Source: Anticarsia gemmatalis (lineage: Eukaryota > Arthropoda > Insecta > Lepidoptera > Erebidae). Taken from it: a stretch of DNA of 64,000 bases. Within the stretch, counting starts at the first letter, position 1. The number at the start of each line of letters is the position of its first letter. Shown in pieces: positions 24,531-39,300 of the stretch. The notes below the pieces were generated by a model, which saw only the letters and a list, made by a program, of their open reading frames with translations, did no database searches and was not told the origin of the DNA. A program made the translations under genes and the position numbers. Location: assembly GCF_050436995.1 (NCBI RefSeq), contig NC_134756.1, positions 5,642,001-5,706,000 on the forward strand. Direction: 5' to 3'.

Positions 24531-24919
24531 TCAGTCAGCTGTCGGCACATGCGGGCAATGCACGCGCGTCGCGCGCGCAAGCCGCTTTGCCTCCGCCGCA
24601 CTTTTCGCGCGCTACGAAATAATATCGAACGACTTGGTTCCTTTGCAGTTATTTAATGAAAAATATTCCCTTAATGCTTTTATACGTGAGTGTCCATTTG
24701 ATCAGTGTATTGTGTCTCGGATGTATTGTGATTATAGTGTGATTATCTTACTAAATAGTTTCATTGTCTTTCATTGTGCTGCTAACTACACGTCAATGTG
24801 TCAGTTAATCAACTTATGAATGCGTTATCGAAAGCACTAATTAACGAATCTGTGTCAAAGGTGTTGTTGTGTGGATAAACGGAAGTGTTTGGACGATAAA
24901 CGTGTTCTATCGGACGGAG
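24531..24919 (+). promoter_or_regulatory. Candidate promoter and 5' untranslated first exon of a long-intron gene
   Basis: A GC-rich core (CACGCGCGTCGCGCGCGCAA near 24,561-24,580) sits in AT-rich surroundings. An arthropod initiator-like TCAGTC occurs at 24,531. The sequence then runs with T/G-rich, UTR-like composition and several short upstream frames to a strong donor, CGGAG|GTAAGT, after 24,919. No long frame is present, so I read it as 5' UTR. Its partner exon is unknown; the block at 63,928 is a candidate. All of this is inference from composition and one donor. Confidence 0.45.
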
Positions 24920-27900
24920 GTAAGTTTACGGTATCGTGTTATTGAATGGACATAGTAAAGGCGTGCGTTTTGTAAACAACAAGAGATATGGGAAAACTCT
25001 CACCATAAGCTGTATCTTCTCCTTTGATTTCGTCTCCTTATTCCCAAGATTCGCAAAATCGTTATTGGCGAATCAAGAATATGATGGAGATTTCCTCACC
25101 AACATTTCTTACATCTCCGTGTAGAGCTATCTAATAAAATATTAATTTGCAAAATTTTACGCAGGTTGCGGATAAATTAAATCACTGACCGGAAAGCATA
25201 AACTTGAAGTAACGACAAAATAATACACCGGCACCAAAATATACAGATGTAAAGCCGAGGTCTGAGAAGAATTTAGTGAGATTAAAATTGAATAAACTCT
25301 TTATGAACAATAATAAACCGTGAGAACTGAAATAACTGTTTCACGAATATGCAAAACAGAGCGTTAAAAGAATGTTTTACTTGTTAGTGCATGAAGCATG
25401 CATTTTTAAGTAAGTCTTGATTATGTAGGTTCCCGTAAACATGTCCGGACGCTTTTATGATTCCATAGTGCGCGACTTAAAAATAATTACTTTCCCATTA
25501 ATGATAACGATAAGCGAATATCATTTTATTTATCGGTATTAGTTCGCCCTGGAAGCAGAAAATACTTTTCTTCACAGATTACAACTTAATTATCTTTTCA
25601 GCATATAAGATACAAATTTACTGTTCCGTCGTGCTGTGGTAAGCTCTCAGACAATGATTAGAATCGAAACATAAATAACAACACGAACCATCGTTAAGAT
25701 TCAAACTTCACACGGGATAAGTTTTCAGAAATTAATGTTATAGAAAATGGAGGCAAGTGTACTTATTATATTTGCGAAGCTTTTTTTAACGTCCTTGTTA
25801 AAGTGCGTCGAATTATCGTGACGCCGATATCACGATCAGCAAGTCCGGTGGCATTGTCTGCGACGTCCAGAGCGCTTGTCAAGTTGCAGAACGAATTTGG
25901 AATTGGTCCCGCCCGAGATCCCGCGACCTTCGTCTAAGTATCGTTGCAGAATCGAATCGTCTCGTCGTAACTGTAAAACTAGTTTGGCTGTCGGCCGTTT
26001 CTCTAATAGAATCAGACGCGTTCCACACAGTTGGTACTTTTTCTATACTTTTTCTCAAGCAATTGCGTACTTATAGAAGAAGCGGAAAGCACGCTCTCAT
26101 GTCCGAAAACAGATTCAATCTTCCATCCACTTCTATTTGTTTTCTTTGCTAAATAGACTTTTTATATGTTTTTATAAATGTTAACAGTGATTTTCGTTCA
26201 ATTGATTCGTAATTTGATTAATTTCCCCCGCAAATATTTTACGATCTTTATCTTTAATATAAATATGTCTGTATACACATCTTTTCAGCAAAGATGAGTA
26301 GTTTTTTAATAGGCTATTTTCGTCTCTACTTACCCTATTGGGGTACAACAAGCTGTAATATTACCTAGGTATAGGTATGTGTAATTATTTTACAAGCGGC
26401 TTAACATACGACATTTTTTTCCTTTAACTTCTTGGTCTCTAGCTCTAGTATAAATATTGACCTCTACTCGGGTATACCCTGTCCAAGTATTATTTATACA
26501 GAAAACACGTGAAAGATCAACGAACTGTGAAGTTATTTTGTAGGTGTACTCGTTCACATTATTCTGTCGCCGTTGCCGTTGCGGTATTGGGTGCTATGAA
26601 CCAATATCATTGGCATCGGTACCTCCTGTCGTATAAATCTACACCGTTGCAAATGTACCGCATAAGAATTTTCTAATAAACCACGTTTGCGAATTTATTT
26701 TATAATACAATTTGTCGGTTTCAAATGTCATTAGGAAATGGAAGCTATAATAACTGTTCCTTTCCTTTTATCATGATGTTTTTATACATCCTATCGATAT
26801 ATTTAAAATACGATTTCAACTTCGCTCATTATAATATTGGAAGGCGGATGAAATGTGATTTATGGGAGATCATTCAAAACATTTTGCGCAAAGCGTGAGA
26901 CATTTTTTTAAATTAAGTTTTGGTATAAAATAAATACTATGTCTAGACTAGAATATCGCGTATACCCTAAAATCGTGTTTTCTATGGTTAAATAAAAGAT
27001 CGATAGTAAACACGGTGTAGAGTGGGCGTTTTAATGGTGGGCTAGAGGCGCCTTTCAGGTTGGTTCTTTGGCAAACTGTTATGTGCGGCGTAGGTACTCA
27101 GGACAGCAAATATTGACAATGCTCCACGCTCGTCGGTAGCGAGATGACGAATCGTTTGGCAAAATAAATCCAACGATATTGGCGTAAAAAATATATTAGA
27201 GACACGAGAGTACGCGTACATAAAATAAATAATAAATATAAAATAAGTACGTGCGATACACATCTGATCGTGCACAAAGCTCACGTATTCTCGCGCTTCC
27301 GTATCTTTTTAATTGGATGTTTTTAAGTCGAGCAAATATTTCGTTCAAGGCTCGTCGGAAATTAAATCAATTTTCGGATATTTCATAAAGATTTCGTAAC
27401 GTTGATAGCACATTCCTCGTGTCGAGCTGTATCACATAATACTTCATTTGTTATTTAAAACTAAAAATTTATGAATAGGTATTTTTTATATTTATTATCA
27501 GGTTAAGTAAGAGGTATCTTTGGTAGGCACATCGTGTCGGCAAGGTTGTATACTGGTCAAGGGTACGGACGTACAAATTGTGTATCTCACTCATTTGACA
27601 CAAGATGGACATATGTGTGACCCTTGAGAGACGTGTGTTTCGAATACCACAACAACTTCGACCTCGGGAATATAATTATAAGTTTCTGAAGACGTAACAC
27701 AACTGTATGTTATACGCATAAACATAACTTAAACAGAAAATTAAAAATGAGTGTGGTATTTCTAAATAGGTAGCACATATGTATATGGGTGCTACACCAC
27801 CTACATTACGCGATAAAATGTATCCATTATTAAAGCTAAAGTCTAAAATGCTGGCATAAATAAGCTGATTATCCCTTATTTTGTACTACATGAATAGGTA

Positions 27901-30900
27901 AACATTATGGCTGCAGCTAAGCGCTGTATGCAGTAGTGGCTCTACCACAGGTCGCAGTTGTTAGCTTACACTTTGTGACATGTTTGCTAACACGGATCGA
28001 TCCCACGATCTTTACAACAAAAATAGAGTTTTCTATTACTCTTTCTCCCACTAACATGATTCCGATCACGATTTTATTATAAATTCGACTAACAATATAA
28101 GTATGTTAAGTTAATGAGGAGCGACAAAAATCATGTAAGCACTAAATCTCAGATCATTTATCAAATGACTTGGAAAAGTCCAACACTATACACGTGCGAG
28201 TGAACTCATGGACAAAGAGTAATACTAACTTATGTATTGGCAAATACGACATCAACAGTGAAATAAACGTCCTAAATCTAATTACTATGCACATAAATTA
28301 CTCTATAAACTCTCGCTTGTTTGTGTACACTGTATTTGAGTGTATATCGTGCAGTTCTCAATATGGGATATAAAGTTCAGTTCCGATATTGAAGGCAGTT
28401 TTGAAACTTCTCCGTAAGTGGCATGAAAGTTATTATAGCGTTGAGCTTCTGTTTACGCTTTTGGCGCGAATTCGAAATTCGCCCCATAATTATATCAACT
28501 TTCCTCCTTTGTTTGTTTGCAAATCATATTGCGTGTTTTATTGCGATCAGTAGAGAAGTTTGTTTTCATAATTTCCCTTTGTTTATAATAGGTAGGTAAT
28601 TGGTTTTACTTTTGTAATACGATTTTGACGGAAAAGAATAAGGATAAGGGAATAATATTATGATGATGATCCATCCGACAGGTATTTTTTTTAATACACT
28701 GTCTTTTTATATTTTGATTTTAATAAGTAGGTATATGTCTAAGATAAGTAAGTACTAAGAATCCAAGTGTAGCCTAGATTCCCTTAGCAAGATGTTGCGG
28801 CGAGTATCACATATCCAGGAACGATATCCATGTCAAACGCAGTGTTGTATCGCGATCACAACAAGCTGTTACTCAACGATGATACAGCCACGTCTTTGTG
28901 TAACAGAACCATTATACCGGCGTGTGTCTGTTTGTCTGTACATGTAAATCTACCGTTCACGAGAGCGCCATATCGGGTGTTTGCGCCTCCGCCGGCGGCC
29001 AATTGAGAAATGTTTGAACAATATGTAGGTTTTGCACCCGTAATGTTGTAGTTTTAATCTCGAGTCTTGCGGCTTTATCTTAGTTTACTTGTTTCGACAC
29101 CACTTTGTAAGGTATCTAACGGAAGAGTTTGATTTTGATACAATCCAGTTACGAAGCATCCTTTAAAAGTTTTCCATTTATTTTTTTACGGTATGGCGTA
29201 AACATTTACGTGTGGCATAGGATAAAGAAAAACACTAGTCGTGCGCGCAATAAGTTTTTACCCCGGTTCTGAGTGACTAGTTATTAAGCAAATGAGTTAG
29301 TTGGCTAGGCAATAAGTGCTTTTAATGAGCAGTTGAGAGAGTAATGGACTTTCAGATGTGTCGTGAGATACCGGTCCCATCAGTACATAAGTTCACGTTG
29401 AACCAGTCAACATAAACTTAGCTCACTTACATTAAACAATAATTAGCTCTTAATGAGCCAGCTTTATTTCAATTTACTTTAAAACTGTCATTGAACTTTT
29501 CCGGTGTAATTAAAAACAGATACGTAAGTAACATTTTATTTCTTTTATGTTTGTAATTTATCACAATTTTGTAGAATGGTGAGATTACGTTGAGCCTGAT
29601 GATTACACCGTGCACGACTAAGAATAATTTGCAATCATTAACAATAAATGAAACCCTTACTCCGAATAATTATTATAAATTGGACCTCTCGCCCTCTAGA
29701 GAATATATTCAGTAAATATATTTGCTCTACTTCGCTATTCATCTATGTATTTGGTACATGTTGAATATTATTATCTGTACAATTAAAACATAGCCGCCTT
29801 TAAGAGAACAAGACTCTATTATTAAAATAAATGTAGTAACTTTCGATCTGAAGATAGATTTAAAACTAAATGAAATTATAAAAATAAACAATCAAGTGAT
29901 TGAACACGACAAGTAAGCCTGCTCGACTAACTTGCCTCGCGGTGAAACCACTTCTATAACAAACATATCTAATTATGCTCGATTAAGTGCCACCACAATA
30001 TTAACATAAAAATGCCTTACGTAATCGTTCAATTTTCTTGTTATAAGTCTGAAGACTAAGATAAGCATCGTCTCGTACGTACACTCGTAATAATTTCTAC
30101 AGCCATGATACCCAACGTGAAGTTAGAAGCAAGATTTCTGCCAAGTAAGTAATCCTCCGTAATTTATTCGAGACATCCCCCGGCAATTATGCTGTAATAT
30201 TTAGATGTGCTTTAGGGATCCGTGACATCAAAGGGAGACTGATAAAATTCTGTTTTAATTATTAACAAGTTCTATAATACGTCTTGGGCTTAATAGATAG
30301 CCTTGAATTGTCGACATATGGGATGTCTATAAGACTAGATATTGGTTACAAGATAAATTAATGTAGGTACTGAAAATAGAAACTTCCAACGAGGTATTAT
30401 TACACCGCACTTATTACAATGGGATTTTATTTTTCCTCTCTGGGAGTAACTTGAAAAATGTAGGTTTTATTATTTTTCATTACACAAATACGGGGAATTC
30501 TGTATTAACATATATTTATAAAAACGGGGAAAATAAACAGCGGTGCCTTCCGTTATTATAATATGTTTGACTTCGTTTGCATTTTTCCACGTCGAGCGTT
30601 CACCATCAAAGCTTAGAATTGTATGAATATTCAACAAACAGTGTGTATGTGAACATTGTGAACTAGAATAAGGAATATTAGTGACAACACCATTCGCATA
30701 TTGCTCGCATCTCACTCTTGACCATTTTTTTGCGCATAAAGAGCGTGTACAGTGTAGACCGCGGTTGACCGACGCTGGCCGTTGATTGTTTTTCTCTATT
30801 TACCCATCGATGGTAACACGCAGAACCAGACTGCAGGCTGTGCACCTGCCGTGTCAGCGCTTCAGAATAATTTTACGCCTAATGAATGCTCGGTGATCGC

Positions 30901-32913
30901 ACTTGAATATACCCTCCATAGCTACTGATCTGACATAATCGGCATGCCTATATTTTTGTTACGTGTATTGTGTTTTTTTTATTTTATCGGCACGTGTCCA
31001 ATTATGGTCAATTTTACGCATTGCAACACGTCTAAATAAATATGGTCATTTACCTAATGGATCAGTAAAATACGACGTTACAAACGTTTTTGATCTGGAT
31101 CAGTTAGCAAATTTCCTTTCTCCTGAAATTTATCCGGCGTCCTCATATTGTTTAGCCTCGAAGCAGACACGTTTTCGGATTTATAGTTAGTTAGGAAGTA
31201 TAATAGTGTAAATAAATAAGTCGGGAAAGCGTAAGATACGAGACACGGTTATAGTCAGCGCGTTGTGTGAGAGCACTCACCTTTTACCTACTTACCTAGC
31301 TACTCGTATTTCACGTATTGTGGCGCAAAGTACAGAGCCGCAACGGCGGAACTTCCGATATCTACGTCTGAGAGACAAACGCGAGACCTCCTCGACTCAC
31401 ACTCACAATGGGCACATATGAAATTTTGTCAGTAGAGCGAGCACTTTGAGAAGAAATATTTGAAAGCCACAGACATTTTTACAAAGGACGTTTTGTCCGA
31501 TCTTTCTAATAGGGTATGATTTTTGAAGCCGTAATATTTTGATGTTGACGCAGAACGATAAGAAGTAACGGAATATACTTACCTACCTCAGTAAAAAGTA
31601 AGTAGTAGAATTTTATCGCGATTGTTATACTAATTAGTAATTATCATATCTGTGTAGTGTTATGAGCACGTACGGCACGCAATAGCCTTCACATCGAGGC
31701 ATCGTGTCAAGGTAGGTTCGTTAATATTGTTACCGTTTCCATTTTTATTATAGTTCGAGTTGTTTTGTTTTTTTTTCTATTGAATGTATTGGAATTTTAT
31801 TTTAAAATGTTGACATTGATATAGTATTTGAATTCTTGATTAAATTTATTTTATCTAAACATAGTATTTTATATTTTATTGCCTTAGAAAATCTGTCTTC
31901 ATTTCTTACTTTTAAAATTACAAGGCTACACATACATTACTATCTCAGTTTTATCAATATTTTCTGTCAACATCACTAAAACATCAGTGTATTCAAGTAG
32001 AGCGGTTGAACAGTTCGTCGCGTCGTACATAGTCAATGGTTGCCCTTAAGAAGTGAAAGTATGCGGCCGCTACGGGTGGATGTGATACCATCTAGTCTCA
32101 TTAATGTCCTCACGTTCGATCTAATGAGCATCGCGACACCTCGCTCGTCGCCACGAAACGCCCATTGTTGCACTTTGACTCGCTTGAGTGTCTAATTACC
32201 TGTATCGATGACCCCAAGCGACATCGATACTATTGTCGAGCTTAAGTCGTTCAACTTTTTCACAGTGACCGTTATCGTTCGCGACTTTCATTATTAAAGT
32301 GTGCGGCAAAGTTTTTCATGAGTGTTCGTAGCGATAATTTATGCGCCCAACTCTAACGGCAAATATTTCAGGGTCTGTCAACTATTTCGAAACAGTTTAT
32401 AAAGTTAATTTTAGTTAGGAACAATGTACCTACCCTTTAACAAAATATTATTTGCAATACGGTTTCTTAAATTTGCCGCTTCCATCATTGCAAGAGATTT
32501 TCATTAGATATTATTTCGTAAAAATTATCAGATCGTCGAATATCTTTATTCATTGTGCATGTTCATGAATATAACTAGGCGGACGTTTGATACTTCCCTC
32601 ATAAAAATTCTATTTTCGCTGAGCTGACCGACACACCGTCAATTCATGCATGCACATGACGAGTGCAATATAACATTTATGTATGCGCCGATCGTATACT
32701 GGACATGAGGTGTGTTACATATTTTACTGAATTTCTCAGTACAATCGATCTCCTAGACCAACTATTTTGTTTACGCCTACGCGTACACGTACTTATCATG
32801 TATGAACGCTCTATGAGTTTATTTAAACTTACTCTACTTCGCTACATGTAACATTGAGATTTTTGCTAAGAATTATTTTATGATATCTTAGAATCCATGT
32901 TTACATACATATG
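24920..32913. other. Non-coding DNA, probably long intron, left part
   Basis: I see no supported coding exon here. Short open frames are at the chance level for AT-rich DNA. A possible decayed tRNA-like element lies near 27,990-28,015 (minus-strand GATCGTGGGATCGATCCGTG). Blocks with higher GC at about 28,920-29,010, 31,240-31,420 and 32,020-32,300 could be regulatory elements, judged only on composition. Confidence 0.5.
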
Positions 32914-33364
32914 TTACTGTAAAAGCCCGAACGTGGTAAATCCTAAGATTTTCCGGTATAACCTAAGATTTACCAACTCGCAATGGTAAAAGTCCGAATT
33001 CTTTTAATTCGAACTTTTACCTATACTCACTTGATGATGTCGAGATGTCGCCGGAGCCCCGCTTCGCGGGGCTCCTCCTTCTGGGTGGTTAAAAAAAAAA
33101 ACCACGAAGGCTAAGGTGGGCCTTAGCCTTCTAACCTAACCTACCCATGTCGCTTTGCCCAAAACTCCTTCTTTATAACTATGTCACAGTATATAATTAT
33201 ACCGTGAAATAGTTATAAACATAGTTATGAAGGAGGATTTTTTTATATATCGTAACATAGTTTTTAAACTCTGGCTTGTTCGGACTTTTACCATTGAGAG
33301 TTGGTAAATCTTAGGTTTTACCGGAAAATCTTAGGATTTACCACAGGTCGGGCTTTTACAGTAA
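32914..33364. mobile_element. 451-bp foldback element with long terminal inverted repeats and inner hairpins
   Basis: The left end TTACTGTAAAAGCCCGAACG and the right end CGGGCTTTTACAGTAA are inverted copies. The match continues imperfectly for about 85 bases, to GGTAAAAGTCCGAA on the left and TTCGGACTTTTACC on the right. Three more inverted repeats lie inside: GGAGCCCCGC/GCGGGGCTCC (33,053-33,075), GAAGGCTAAGG/CCTTAGCCTTC (33,106-33,131), and CTTTATAACTATGT with its inverse near 33,210-33,230. It has no coding frame. It fits a MITE or foldback transposon. The target duplication is not resolved. Confidence 0.8.
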
Positions 33365-36300
33365 CACATACATCAAATCACACCTTCTTCCTATAGCGGT
33401 AGGCAGAGACTAGAGAACGCCACTTGTTACGATTCTTACAAAGTTCCTTTGCTTCATTTACAACCATGCATCTTGTCATACAGCAATTCATGTTTTTGCC
33501 ACACAAATTCGATTTGCCTGTACCTTGCGGTAGAGTCGTTGACTCTGCATAACAATCTTAAGGAAATGAAAAGTTCAGGTAAAATACATCTGTTTCCAAT
33601 TTTCCGTATTCATTTACATAAATAAAAGTCACGCAATTATAACAATAACAAATAAATAATGTTTTGAGTGTTTTCGTTGTATTTTTTTGTTGGTTCATCG
33701 CGTGCTCGCAGTTCAATAGCTGTATACCGTTGTTTTATTAATTATTAACTGTAACTCGAGTAGTTTAGAGGTCAATGTCCCGGGCTTGTGTACCTAGCTA
33801 TTATATTTTTATGTGTAACCAATTGATTCTGCAAACTATTATTCAATATGTGGTAAGGCTTTTACGATATTGTTATTATCGCCTTTTCACTCGAGTAGTT
33901 GAAGTATTTACTTAGGACCATTGCTATTGATCTTAACTAATAATTTCGCGAGTTTAATCTTATAAGAATTAGTGAATTGGAGTTTGCTTCGATCTGAGTT
34001 TTAATAAACATAAGTGTAAGCACATATTCTTCTATAGTAACCATTCTCATCTAATCAACTACAAGAGCTAATATAAAACGAAACACCTAATTAAAGTCGT
34101 ATAATATGTTAATGTAACTTGAGTTCATTACAAACTACAAACAAATTAGCTCTGTCAGCATTAAACTGTATTTTGCTTCCATTCGCTACCTATACCATCA
34201 CCGTGACGTAACAAAATACAAAGGGTTAACGACCTTTGGGGCTTCAGAACGTTTACCTAGTATTCAATAACAGTATTAGTTTCAAGACTAAATATCTTTG
34301 AATCGGCAATCCCTTTTATCTTCACAAAGTAAATTAATTACTAAATAATTCCTAGAATTGTACATGTAAAATAATTAATTATATTTTAATTAAGTAACGT
34401 ATAATATCTAATAATTAAATTATATTACGTGTCGTTTAAAATATTTACATATTTATTATGATATTAATTACTTACTAAAGTGTTTCAAATATTTTATTAC
34501 CTGTTCGTATTCTATGCGGTAGGTCTTAGGTTTTTAACCAAATTTTACTATAGGTAGGAACGTTTTGGTATAATAGCAATTTAAAGCATGAAAACTGAAA
34601 TTTATTTAAGTATAGCAAAATCTTAAGTTATAAGTGTGTGGTTTATAAGTTATATAATCCAGGATCTTAAAAATTGTTTCATAATTTTCTTTAAATTTGG
34701 ACAAAAGCTTTTGGACTCATCAGAACAAACACCATTCACCGGTACAGAGTAACGTTGTTAAGTTTTATTTGTTAAAAAAATATAACTTGATTGCCATTGT
34801 GTAATTTTTAGAAGAAATTACTCACTAAAGTGTGAGAGAAAATTCCTCAAGTTCAAATAGACCAATTATATCACTCTCGATAAGCTTCCAAATGAACTGT
34901 TATTATTTACGGCTCGTTGAATAATTATTATGTTTGTGTGAGCCACTTAATTTTTACTTTCGAACACGTTATAAGTATATCTTTACTCTACTGAAGACTA
35001 AAGTATGAAATCTGCTAAGAAAAACTACAATAAAAAATGACCTAGATAAAATTAATGTTAATATTCTTCAAGATTATAATACTAATACATAAAGTGTTCA
35101 AAAGTGCTTCTTCAAATGTAAATACACTGTCCCCATTCTACTTCACAAACTTGGCGGAACTTTATAATTATAGTATAAGTATTTCTTTGTGACCTAAATG
35201 AGTAAAATTTCTCACTATAAGTCACTTACCAAAAATACGGTTTAGTGTAGAGTTAATAAATATTCTTAAGTCAATATTTTTTACTCAATCGAGACGCGAA
35301 CGCAATAGTGCGTGAATAACAACAGGCTGCAGACGTCAATTTACGTAACTTTACATAACATATGCGTAGGGCAATTGTTTTTTTAACTTTAATGGGAAAG
35401 TTTGTTGCATGTAAGTAGGTTATAAAAATAAGGCATTTAAACCCTTTAGCGAAAGATTTATACTCGTGTCGATCTCAAAATGAAAGGGAATATAGATCGT
35501 ATCTGGTGTTTATAGTACCAGCTGTGGGAAACGGGTTACTGTACATGGTATTAATCGATGGACGAATCACTTTTGCAACTCTTAACTTCGTCATAAAAAT
35601 AAAAGTACGACTGAAAAATTTATTTCCATCCTGTAATGTAAAGTGCACCTGGTATGTCCGTAGTTTATAAATGAGTTCTACTAGTAGATACAGCATGGAC
35701 TATTATAATGGATTATGCTTCGTGTTGCAGTGTTCCTTAACAGTCGATGTGTTACTTATTTAACCCTTGGCCTGCGCCCGACCATTGTCGGCCCCGACCT
35801 GTAGCTTGTTTATGTTTGCATTTTCCATAGAAATTTGCATTTTCCGCGCCCGTGGCACACTCAAATTTGATCGAAATACGAGCCTCTTGGGAGCAATTCA
35901 TCATGGAATCCTTTCCTTCGTCGTTTCAAGGAATATGTAAACACTTTCCGAAAGGTTAGTCGTATCAGGCTTTCTCTACAGTGTAAATCTAAATCAAATA
36001 TGAATGTATTACAACATCGGTAAACAATAGTGTTCATTCTATTGTCACAGTGTGCGTGGGCTTGACTAATGAGCCGTGCAGCCCGTGCAAGCTTACCATA
36101 AAGGTTGGAACAGACTACCAACATCCGACGTCACCCCACGCGTAACGCGTGATTATTGCCGTTTTACAGAATGTACGAATGTACACAATACCTATGAAAG
36201 TACTTTTTTGTCGTCTTCGTGGCTATTATTTTATTCATATGCAAAGTTTTTTCTTTAATGTTCATTACACTATCGCAAACTTTGGATGACATACCTGCGT

Positions 36301-39300
36301 ATGAAATACATTGCAAAGGTACCACGCTTAACACAACGCGAAATCGAAATACTACAAACCTGTGGAAGACCAATAAGATAGGCGCTCAATCGTTTGCACC
36401 GTTACAAGATAATGCTTTTTAATACCAAATGCAAGTATATCATGGAACTCAACACACTGACACAATTTTGCCTTTGTACAAAGATAAGGCTTAGAGCAAT
36501 TTATGAATAGAGGATTCCATAAATCTTGTCGTAGGAGAGCTAGCGATAAAATGTAGCCTCCAAGCATGCGTCATATCTATGGCGTCGGGTGTTCTAAGTC
36601 TGGTTCCGATGAGCGTGCATGGCCATTTTTGTCAACTGTACTTGCCCTACATGTGGTACATTATGGGCGTCGTGAACAACATACGTCGTCAAACCGAGGT
36701 TACTGTAAAACTATATTGATGGAATATCTAAAACTTTGGGTTAGATGACTCATCTATAGCGCAAATTGTAAGAGAAAGGAATCTCTTTGCTAGTAAATTC
36801 GTTAGTAACTTATTTTGTCGATTTTCGTATAAGAACTGAGGTACAAGCCTGTTGTTGGCTAAGGTTTCAAAAATAAAAATAGTTAAATAAAACTCTTTAT
36901 TAAACGAATATAGAGCTACACAACATATTTTAACTTTATTCTTTCTAGCCCGGGTGGCTCGAGCATTTTATCTTCTGAACAAAACACTATAACCGAACTA
37001 AAAGTGAAGCAGCACCAAAGAACACTTTGCAAAGTAACTCTCGGCTTGAATATCACAAAACCCTTTTGTCTCCTACAAAGGGGTTTTGTGAAAATCTTAA
37101 CAGACTATACTGAGGTACTGGCAACTATTGGGGAGCAGGATGTACTGTTGCGAAGCACTTTTTGAATGAACTCTCAAACTTTCAAACTTGGATAATGAAG
37201 GCTGCAGTTTAGCGCACATTTGCTCAGCTCAGACTAGTGACAATGGAAGTTGAGAACATAATCTAGCAGTATAGAGCCAGAAACTTTTGAAAAGAGCAAC
37301 TTTTAAAGAAAATATGTTTATTCCTGTATAGAGAACCGAAAAGTAAAAATTAAGCACGTAGAAGGACATCGAATATGTGTAGCAAATCTCTGTCTTGTCA
37401 TTACTAAGACATATATTATTGACTGTTAGGCATCCTATCAATCATCATCAACCCGAGATTAATTTCGAAGCTTGTTTAATTGATTTAGGTACAGGTGTTC
37501 GTAATTAATGGTCTTGAAGCCAAACATTATTATCTTCTTCTTCTCAGCATTTGTGAGTCCACTGACTGCTGGACATTATTATCTAAAATAATGAAATTGC
37601 AGTCAGTTTTAAGTCTTTTATTTTGAGTAATATAGATTAAAATATACTGAAAAGGATAAAAGTAATATCTGGTACGGCAGGAAGTCGCTCCAAAGGCGTG
37701 CGAACAGTACAGCCGGGCAAGCCAGTGTATATGATAATCGTTGCCAAAAACAACCAAATCGTAATGTTTAATCCCCCCAAGCAGATTGAAACAAAAGGAA
37801 ATAAAATATTGTTTAAATTAAAGATACGTACATTTATGAGTTTACCGCTCGTATAAATAACTAATTTTGGCGATGCAATAAAGGGAACTTTATGATTTAT
37901 TTATATAGCACTCATTTACGATCAACATGACTTTCTCCGGTGGAAATTCTTTGATGTTACGTTATGTGATACAAGAATCGATTAAATTCTTAATGAGATG
38001 AACTCTAAAGGTTTAAAAGGTAATACAAAACACTTTCTTTTAAATGTTACAACGCATTCTAAATGCGTAAAACGCGATAACAATACGCATGACTTAATTC
38101 GCCTTTAGTGCCAGTATTGATTAGCTGATTACATAGGTAATTTTGTTCAGTGTTCATGTCATTTATTTATTGGTTGGATGCTTTGAATTGTGGACTGTGA
38201 AATTCGTGAATGCGATTAATTATGTAATTAAATTTAGCCTTAACGAGCGTATGATATTGTGGTTAGCAACGATATTTGGCTTTGTTGTGAATGTCAGAAA
38301 CTGTAAAATGTTCCTTTATTTTACAATCGTATATGACTAAGCTATGAATATCAATCTGTCTTCAAAATCTTAACATGTATGTCAAAATACTTGAACAAAA
38401 GAGAATCATTTGCCGTCATCAACTAACCATTCAGTGCAAAAGAAGGACACACCGTAAAAACAATAACAGCCAAAAAGCCTATTCTTCAAAGCAAGTCACA
38501 AAAAATATTTGCTCGACCTTAATCGAGGTCTAACGTACACATTAACGTTACTACGCTTAGTGACTTGATATGGAAGCAGAACAATAACCTCCCACGGAAG
38601 TACGGACTCGCAAACTGTAGGCGGACGGACTTAAAACCGCGTGTTCATTCACGAACAAATAGGCGTACAAAGTACAAATTGGAAGGAACATTTGTTTATT
38701 AGTTGCCACAAAGTAATTTTACTAGTAAAGGAAGTAAGGCAATAAAGTATAAAGATTACAAGCGTATCGGTGAGTCATCGGTCGGTAGATGGTATACTTG
38801 TTACAATGTTGATGTATTATCTTAATAAGCGTTGTAAATGAAACTGGTGAAATAACTGACAACAAAAAAAAGGTTCTTTGAAAGAGTGTAGCTATTGGCA
38901 AGACGGGTCTGTAAGCCAGAAAGTAGCACAGACACTTGTCGGTCCCTGACCTAGGAAACATTTATTTACAATGATTGGTTAGGTGTAAATGTCCATCAGA
39001 ATCTATCTATACTTTTGTAAATGTAAGCAAACAAGTCGTTTTGCATTTGATGTGTCAAGGGAAAACAGTTAAGAAAAACCTATTAAATTTTATTTGTTTA
39101 TGTAGGTGTATTGATAAAGCCAGTTTATCCGATCGACATGAAATTTTCACTATCATAAAAATCTTTACGATAGTACCTACCCACATAGGTGCATACCTGC
39201 TAGCCTTTTCCAGATCGTAAATAAGAGTTGTGGCACTTTGCGAGTTCTATAAATTCTTGATTCCCTACGATTTGTCGTTGTTTGTATTTTTCACTGTGTA

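Noticed and set aside
27988..28015. tRNA B-box-like sequence on the minus strand
   Set aside because: No A box at the right distance and no cloverleaf can be drawn; at best a decayed SINE.
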